Part shown: piece by piece, positions 58,324-64,000 of the stretch
Layout: each line of letters opens with the position of its first letter
Position numbering within the stretch: position 1 is the first letter of the stretch
Source: an uncultured Rhizobiaceae group bacterium
GTDB lineage: Bacteria > Pseudomonadota > Alphaproteobacteria > Rhizobiales > Rhizobiaceae
NCBI GenBank assembly: GCA_947501445.1
Contig: CANMVS010000022.1
Location: 25,933 to 89,932, forward strand
Length of the DNA stretch: 64,000 nt
Reading direction: 5' to 3'
Program-made: the position numbers and the translations under genes
The notes under the pieces: model-generated
The model's input: the letters and a program-made list of their open reading frames with translations, nothing else
Databases searched by the model: none
What the model was told of the DNA's origin: nothing

Positions 58324-61300
58324 ATGCATCGTTTTTTCAATTGCAATTTGGCAAATCCTTACAGCAGGTCAGCTTTGTCGGGCCTTGTGCTGCTTGTTTC
58401 GTCTGCGTTTTGTGTATCGGCATCGGCTGAAACGGTGCTGTTTTCTGCAACATTTGACACTGATGAAGAAGGTATGACGTTCGTTGAAAACGCATTCAAC
58501 GGCACCAGTTCTGACAGAGTCTTTGGTCAATGGTTTGATCCAAATGCGCCACGCAATGATTGGCATGGTGAGGAGGGTGAGGGAGCTGGTGAGGACTGGT
58601 GGGATGAAGATGATGGATATGAGCATGGCTGGGATTATGGCGATGACGATGACGATGACGATGAAGACGGCGGATATGAGCATGGCTGGGATTATGACGA
58701 AGACGATGACGAAATCGACTTTGGTTTTGACAACGGGAGCATATCCGTTGAGCCGTTATTTTATGGCGATCATCCTGAAGATGAAGGTAATTGGAGTTTA
58801 GTGTCGGGTGGCTGGTCAACAACATTTTTCCTGACTGAGCCATCCTACGTAACGCTTGGTTTTGACTACTCAGCCATTATTCATGATAGCGCGCTCGATG
58901 TCATGGTAGGCGTTGACGGTGTTAATCATACTGTCGATGGCAACCCGTATATTTACCGTGCATCAGAGGTCATTAGCGGCGGAAATTTGAATGCAGCAAG
59001 TGGGGTGCTTTCTGCCGATCTGAGATTGGGGGTGCTGCCTGCTGGTACACACACGGTGACCATTGGCGGGTATTTTGAGCCAAATCTTGGGTGGGGAGGC
59101 AGCACAACGCTGCTTTTTGACAATGTTGACCTTATCGCCTCGACGGTTCTTGTCGGGGATATTGCCTTCGAGATTGATGAAGATGATGCACCTCATACAG
59201 TTGCCTATGAAGCAAGCAGCTTGGATGGCAGCACATACAGCTTCACACTGATCAGCAGTCCGACCGAGGGAACTGCCGTTGACAATGGTGACGGTACATT
59301 CACTTTCGATCCCGGCCAGGATTTTCAGGATCTGGATCGCGGTGAAAGCCGGATTGTCACATTTGACTATCGAGCCACGGATGATTTGGGCGGCACAAAT
59401 ATCGGAACTGTGACCGTAACGGTAACTGGTAGCGGTACCGGCGGTGTTCTTGACAATCCCCTCGGGCCGCATGGGCCAAGCGACCTTGTGGGTGCTGTTG
59501 CTGGTAAGTTCGGTGTAACGCCATCAGGAATGGCGTCCTATGCAGTTCCTATAGCGGTACCAGCCGGTACAGCCGGTGTTGCTGCCAATCTGACGCTTCA
59601 ATATTCCAATTCCGGACAAAATGGCATCGCCGGAATGGGCTGGTCGTTAGGCGGCCTGTCAGCGATTACGCGATGTGCGGCAACACGGGAGCATGACGGC
59701 TTTGTCGATCCGGTTGATTTCGATGGCAATGATCGCCTGTGTCTCAATGGTGAAAGACTGGTGCCGGTTTCAGGTGCCTATATGGCTGACGGAACCGAGT
59801 ATCGCACCAGCAATGAGGGTTTTACCAAGATTGTTTCATATGGTGCAGTCAGTTCAGGGCCGCAATATCTGAAAGCCTGGCAGCGGTCCGGTGAGATATT
59901 TGAATACGGCCTGACCGGTGATTCCCGTATGGAAACCAATGATGGCAGTCATGTACGCAGCTGGATGCTGAACCGCATAACGGATCGCTCAGGCAACTAT
60001 GTCAGCTACAGCTATACCAGGGATGTGGCGACCGGCGAGCATTTGCTTGACCGGGTGGATTATACCGGCAATGAGGCGCAAAATCTTGATCCCTATAACT
60101 ATGTGCAATTCATCTATGCAGAGCGTCCGGACGACAGGGTCGTCTATGTTGGCGGTTCTGCTGTGCAACAGACGAAGCGGCTTGCCTCTGTTGAAGTCTA
60201 TGGCGATGCCAGCCTGTTTCGTACCTACAATCTGAGCTATGGCAATGCTACGCAGGATTTGGCTGACGCAGGCTTTGATTCCGCAGATTGGCGCGATTAT
60301 GGAGATGATGATGATGGCGACAGTGATTACATCAGCCACGAGCAAGAGGAGATTCGTGACAGAATAGAAGGTATCATCAGCAATACGGATTCCCAGGTTA
60401 CTGCAATCGAAGAATGTACAGGTACGGGTATATGCCTGCCAAAGACCACTTTTGAGTGGGCTGATACAATTGCTGACAAGCCGAACCTTGGGTTAAACAA
60501 TTTTGATTTGGGTTCAAATGAAGGTTTCACCAGCAGCGCCTATGATGATTATCAGGTCGTTGCTTCCGGAGAATTCAACGGCGATGGTCTGACCGATCTT
60601 TATCTGTTTCAAGCTGATGAATACGGTCGTTCGCGACGTGATGGGCTTGATGAGATATGGTATTCCGATGGTGATGGTACATTCACCAAAGTCTCGCCGG
60701 GGGTCATGAACACCAGCTATGATGATTTCCGTATCGGTGCATCGGGTGATTTCAACGGCGATGGTCTGACGGATCTGTACTACCACGAAACCGACGAGCA
60801 AGGACGATCAAAGGGATATACCACTGACAAGGTCTGGTTGGCTGACGGCAGCGGATCGTTCACAGTTGTCGCACCGGGGGCTGCCAGTTCCAGCCACAAT
60901 GACTATGTAATGCGCCCCGGCGATTTCAACGGCGACGGCCTGACGGACATTTACCTTTATCATGCTGATGACAAGGGACGGGTGAGTACCAGTGCCAACA
61001 ATGAAGTCTGGTTATCCGACGGTGATGGAACATTCACTGTGGTTCAACCCGGGATTCTTGACGTTGCCTATGATAATTACCTGCCAACTGGCGGTGATTT
61101 TAACGGCGATGGTCTGACTGATTTCTATTGGTTCGCTGCCGACGACTTTGGCGGAACAGTCGGAGGTGAGGTGAGCGATATAATCTGGCTGGCTGCTGGC
61201 GATGGCACATTTTCAGTAGCTGAGCTTGGTGCCAGTGTTGGGCTGACCGGTACACATTACGACGACTATCGGATCGGTGCAGTTGCCGATTTTAACAGGG

Positions 61301-64000
61301 ACGGATTGTCCGACCTGCTGATTTACGACGCCGACGACGCTGATAGGTCCGGTGGCAGTATCACTCTGTCCCGCGATGATTTCGAAATTTGGTCTGCCAC
61401 CGGCGATGGAAAATTTGTCAAGCGGACAATGGATTTTTACAATTTCAATTTCCGGGGCCTCGTGCCAACCGCTGGAGATTACAACGGTGATGGTCATACT
61501 GATCTATATTTCATGTCAACGGATGGGCATGCCTCGCGGTCCACAGGGTCCCAAAATGATGTGATGTTGTTTAATAATTCCGGAGAAGGATACCCGGATG
61601 AACAGGATTACACGTCGGAAAGTGTTCCCGCTGCAGGATATCTGCCTGTTAAGTTCGATGCAGCACAAGGCATATCTGGCTCGGCCCATCAGCATTTTGT
61701 AATTGGCGCAGGTGGTGATTTTGACGGAGATGGTACGACGGATTTGTATCTGTTCAAATCCGATGAATACGGACGTTCGGATAATGGAGATGCCGCTGAC
61801 ACGATCTTCTTCGGGAGGAAGAGAAACCCTGAGCAGATTGTCCGCATAGAAAACGGCCTCGGCCTTGTCACAGAAATTGACTACGCACCTTTGATGGATG
61901 CATCGGTCTATACCAAGGGCTCAGGGGCATCCTATCCGGCCTACGATATCATTTCTTCGCAAATGGTGGTCAAGGCCGTGCGTGCTGATGATGGTATTGG
62001 TGGTCAGAACCAGCAAACCTACAGCTATGAAGGCTTGCGTGCAGAAGTTGGCAAGGGCAGCCTTGGCTTTGCCAAAATGACAGCGATGGATGATGCGACA
62101 GGCATTAAAACCGTGTCGCACTACAGTCAGGATTATCAAAACGATCTGCATGGGCTGCTGACATCCAGTCAGACGATTGCACCGGATGGAACGGTGCTGG
62201 AAGAATCGGCCAACACCTGGACGGTGCAGAACTTCCCCGCGACGGATAACTCACCGCTGATGTTCCGTCATGTGTCATCTTCAACGGCAACCAAGCGGGA
62301 TTTGAACGGGGCGCATCTGTCCACTGTGTCATCAAACACCACCTATAATAATTATGGCTTTCCCATACAGATCACAGCGACGACCACGGGTGATGGCAAC
62401 AGCTATAGCAAGGTGACCAGCAATACCTATGGCGCTGATGACGTCGCCAATTGGATATTGGGCCGGGTGACGGCTGCGACGGTAACCCATTCTGCCCCGG
62501 GGCAGGCTGACATCGTGCGTAATTCTGCCTTTACCTATGACACCACAACAGGCCAGTTGCTGACGGAAACCATTGAGCCAGGTGATGCGCTGTCCCATAC
62601 AAAGACCAATGTCTATAATGCCTTTGGTATTGTGACATCTGTTTCTGAAAGCTGGGGCTCAGCCGGCACAGATGGCATTGTTGCCACCAGCCGCACCTCA
62701 AGTTCAACACATGATGCAAAAATGCGCTATCAGCTCAGTGAGACCAATCCGCTCGGGCATACGCAGACCGTAACCTATCATACGCTCCATGGTCTTGCAG
62801 AATCAACCACCGGCCCCAATGGCCTGACGACAAGCTATGCTTTTGACGGTTTTGGCCGCACGGAAACAGAATATCGGGCCGATGGCACCAACTCCCACAC
62901 ATCGCGCTATATCTGTGATGGTGAGCCAGCGTGCCCGGCGGGCGCCCTGTTCAAACTGGTCGTTGAAGCAGATGGCGGGTCGCCAGCTACGGTCTATCAG
63001 GACACATTGTTTCGTGAGATACGCACGACCAGCATTGCTCTGGATGGTCGTGAGACGATTGTTGATACGCAATATGATGCACTTGGTCGTATTGCCCGTA
63101 AATCGGAGCCCTATTTTGCCGGCGAAACGATCTACTGGACGAACATAATCTACGATCTTCTGGGGCGTCCTGTGCTGACCACAAGGCCGGATGGTTCAAC
63201 CCAAAGTGTTGTCTATGATGGCCGTATTCAGACCTCCACCAATGAGAATGGTCAAACGAAGACAACCCAAAAGGATGTGCTTGGCCGGCTGGAAAGTGTC
63301 ACCGATACACAAGGCAATATCACCACCTACAGCTATGATGCGGCCGATCAGCTGGTGCTGATGACGGATCCGCTGGGCAATACCTCGACCACCAGTTACG
63401 ACGTGCGTGGCAACAAGATTGCCATGGCTGATCCGGATCGTGGCAGTTGGACCTATCGCTACAATGCCCTGGGCATGCTGGTTGAACAGACCGATGCCAA
63501 GGGTGAGGTCACTGCCATGACCTATGATGTGCTCGGGCGTATGTTAAGCCGCATTGATGATGCCAATGGCCCCAATGCAGCCACCCGTACAGCCACCTGG
63601 AGCTATGACACGCTGCCGATGGGTATTGGTAAGTTGGCCTTGTCAACCAATCCCGGCTATGTGGCCATACCAGCCTATGACAGTCTTGGTCGTCCTTCCT
63701 CTGTTGAGGAAACCATTGATGGAACGAACTATGTAATCAGCACGGCCTATGATGCCTATTCACGCCCCGAAACACTGACTTATCCCTCAGGCTTGGCAAC
63801 GAAGAATGTCTATAATGCATCGGGCCATCTTACCGAGGTGCAATATGCGGCCTCCGGTGTGGGCTTGTGGAAAGCCATGGAAATGGATGCCCGTGGCAAT
63901 GTCACCCGGTTTCGGCTTGGCAATGGGGCAGAAAGTACCCGCACACATGATGCTGAGACGGGCTGGATCTCGTCGATCTATTCGACCCATGGGGGCTCTG
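58324..64000 (+). CDS. Giant secreted SpvB/VCBS/FG-GAP/RHS-repeat protein, 3' end beyond window
   Basis: The frame is open from ATG 58324 to the window end (1,892 codons, no stop seen). Residues 1-35 are a signal peptide ending ASA-ET. An acidic segment (about 80-130) with a duplicated GYEHGWDY follows, then a VCBS/cadherin-like domain (about 273-372; GTFTFDPGQDFQDLDRGESR). Next is an SpvB-type domain (about 393-460; VTPSGMASYAVPIAVPAG, GMGWSLGG). Seven FG-GAP calcium loops of the type GDFNGDGLTDLY lie at codons about 750 to 1131. YD/RHS repeats run from about 1340 on (YDLLGRPVLTTRPDGSTQ, YDVLGRMLSR). This is the architecture of TcB/SpvB-RHS polymorphic toxins. The toxin or effector end and any immunity gene are outside the window. 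Confidence 0.9.
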   Translation, partial: MHRFFNCNLANPYSRSALSGLVLLVSSAFCVSASAETVLFSATFDTDEEGMTFVENAFNGTSSDRVFGQWFDPNAPRNDWHGEEGEGAGEDWWDEDDGYEHGWDYGDDDDDDDEDGGYEHGWDYDEDDDEIDFGFDNGSISVEPLFYGDHPEDEGNWSLVSGGWSTTFFLTEPSYVTLGFDYSAIIHDSALDVMVGVDGVNHTVDGNPYIYRASEVISGGNLNAASGVLSADLRLGVLPAGTHTVTIGGYFEPNLGWGGSTTLLFDNVDLIASTVLVGDIAFEIDEDDAPHTVAYEASSLDGSTYSFTLISSPTEGTAVDNGDGTFTFDPGQDFQDLDRGESRIVTFDYRATDDLGGTNIGTVTVTVTGSGTGGVLDNPLGPHGPSDLVGAVAGKFGVTPSGMASYAVPIAVPAGTAGVAANLTLQYSNSGQNGIAGMGWSLGGLSAITRCAATREHDGFVDPVDFDGNDRLCLNGERLVPVSGAYMADGTEYRTSNEGFTKIVSYGAVSSGPQYLKAWQRSGEIFEYGLTGDSRMETNDGSHVRSWMLNRITDRSGNYVSYSYTRDVATGEHLLDRVDYTGNEAQNLDPYNYVQFIYAERPDDRVVYVGGSAVQQTKRLASVEVYGDASLFRTYNLSYGNATQDLADAGFDSADWRDYGDDDDGDSDYISHEQEEIRDRIEGIISNTDSQVTAIEECTGTGICLPKTTFEWADTIADKPNLGLNNFDLGSNEGFTSSAYDDYQVVASGEFNGDGLTDLYLFQADEYGRSRRDGLDEIWYSDGDGTFTKVSPGVMNTSYDDFRIGASGDFNGDGLTDLYYHETDEQGRSKGYTTDKVWLADGSGSFTVVAPGAASSSHNDYVMRPGDFNGDGLTDIYLYHADDKGRVSTSANNEVWLSDGDGTFTVVQPGILDVAYDNYLPTGGDFNGDGLTDFYWFAADDFGGTVGGEVSDIIWLAAGDGTFSVAELGASVGLTGTHYDDYRIGAVADFNRDGLSDLLIYDADDADRSGGSITLSRDDFEIWSATGDGKFVKRTMDFYNFNFRGLVPTAGDYNGDGHTDLYFMSTDGHASRSTGSQNDVMLFNNSGEGYPDEQDYTSESVPAAGYLPVKFDAAQGISGSAHQHFVIGAGGDFDGDGTTDLYLFKSDEYGRSDNGDAADTIFFGRKRNPEQIVRIENGLGLVTEIDYAPLMDASVYTKGSGASYPAYDIISSQMVVKAVRADDGIGGQNQQTYSYEGLRAEVGKGSLGFAKMTAMDDATGIKTVSHYSQDYQNDLHGLLTSSQTIAPDGTVLEESANTWTVQNFPATDNSPLMFRHVSSSTATKRDLNGAHLSTVSSNTTYNNYGFPIQITATTTGDGNSYSKVTSNTYGADDVANWILGRVTAATVTHSAPGQADIVRNSAFTYDTTTGQLLTETIEPGDALSHTKTNVYNAFGIVTSVSESWGSAGTDGIVATSRTSSSTHDAKMRYQLSETNPLGHTQTVTYHTLHGLAESTTGPNGLTTSYAFDGFGRTETEYRADGTNSHTSRYICDGEPACPAGALFKLVVEADGGSPATVYQDTLFREIRTTSIALDGRETIVDTQYDALGRIARKSEPYFAGETIYWTNIIYDLLGRPVLTTRPDGSTQSVVYDGRIQTSTNENGQTKTTQKDVLGRLESVTDTQGNITTYSYDAADQLVLMTDPLGNTSTTSYDVRGNKIAMADPDRGSWTYRYNALGMLVEQTDAKGEVTAMTYDVLGRMLSRIDDANGPNAATRTATWSYDTLPMGIGKLALSTNPGYVAIPAYDSLGRPSSVEETIDGTNYVISTAYDAYSRPETLTYPSGLATKNVYNASGHLTEVQYAASGVGLWKAMEMDARGNVTRFRLGNGAESTRTHDAETGWISSIYSTHGGS

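Noticed and set aside
54611..64000. Second att site (copy of the tRNA-Ser 3' end)
   Set aside because: I looked for a repeat of the tRNA 3' sequence downstream and found none inside the window.

Overview
The window reads as a chromosomal segment of an alphaproteobacterium of the order Hyphomicrobiales (Rhizobiales). The evidence is the gene order mdh-sucCDAB-lpd, a stand-alone F1 operon atpHAGDC without Fo genes, an AtpD with an Ala/Lys-rich N-terminal extension, a long L21 with a helix-hairpin-helix tail, and a block rppH-DUF610-ctpA-envC ... rlmH-rsfS-nadD-proA-proB-obgE-GNAT-rpmA-rplU. A TGA-N9-TCA iron-rhizo box upstream of an iron ABC operon fits the same order. The genus cannot be fixed from the sequence alone.

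Layout. 1-9530: TCA-cycle operon on the + strand (malate dehydrogenase cut by the window edge, succinyl-CoA synthetase, 2-oxoglutarate dehydrogenase E1/E2, a small secreted protein, lipoamide dehydrogenase), closed by a hairpin. 9540-16285: a four-gene minus-strand alpha-glucan operon (GT5 synthase-like protein, unknown membrane protein, secreted GH13 amylase, LamB-type porin) that looks acquired. 17121-25786: TraB/GumN protein, XerC, acyltransferase, a 357-bp tandem duplication, a RecF/OLD-like ATPase, transaldolase-like aldolase, PriA and a small membrane protein. 26017-28482: a short BCCT-type transporter divergent from a BetI-like regulator with a two-dyad operator, then a Pro/His-rich secreted peptide. 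28799-33896: atpHAGDC. 33926-39410: racemase, RppH, DUF610 protein, CtpA, EnvC. 39738-46764: an accessory block (Cys-rich protein, siderophore-type ABC importer, Hsp70-like ATPase, cold-shock protein, class C beta-lactamase) that separates envC from rlmH. 46797-54186: rlmH, rsfS, nadD, proA, proB, obgE, GNAT, rpmA, rplU. 54521-64000: tRNA-Ser(CGA) followed by an AlpA-like regulator, a large tyrosine recombinase, about 1.3 kb with no convincing gene, and the first 1,892 codons of a giant secreted SpvB/VCBS/FG-GAP/RHS protein that runs off the window. This is an integrative island at a tRNA gene.

A dispersed ~100-bp element with two hairpins, similar in size and layout to rhizobial RIME1-type mosaic elements, occurs eight times between 16.9 and 47.5 kb and nowhere else in the window. 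Its copies sit at junctions between conserved blocks and accessory genes. At xerC and rsfS the TAG stop codon lies inside the element edge, and at the BCCT gene the TAG stop abuts it. The most unusual items are the alpha-glucan operon with its unrecognised membrane protein, this repeat family, the tandem 357-bp element, and the tRNA-linked island carrying the SpvB/RHS protein.
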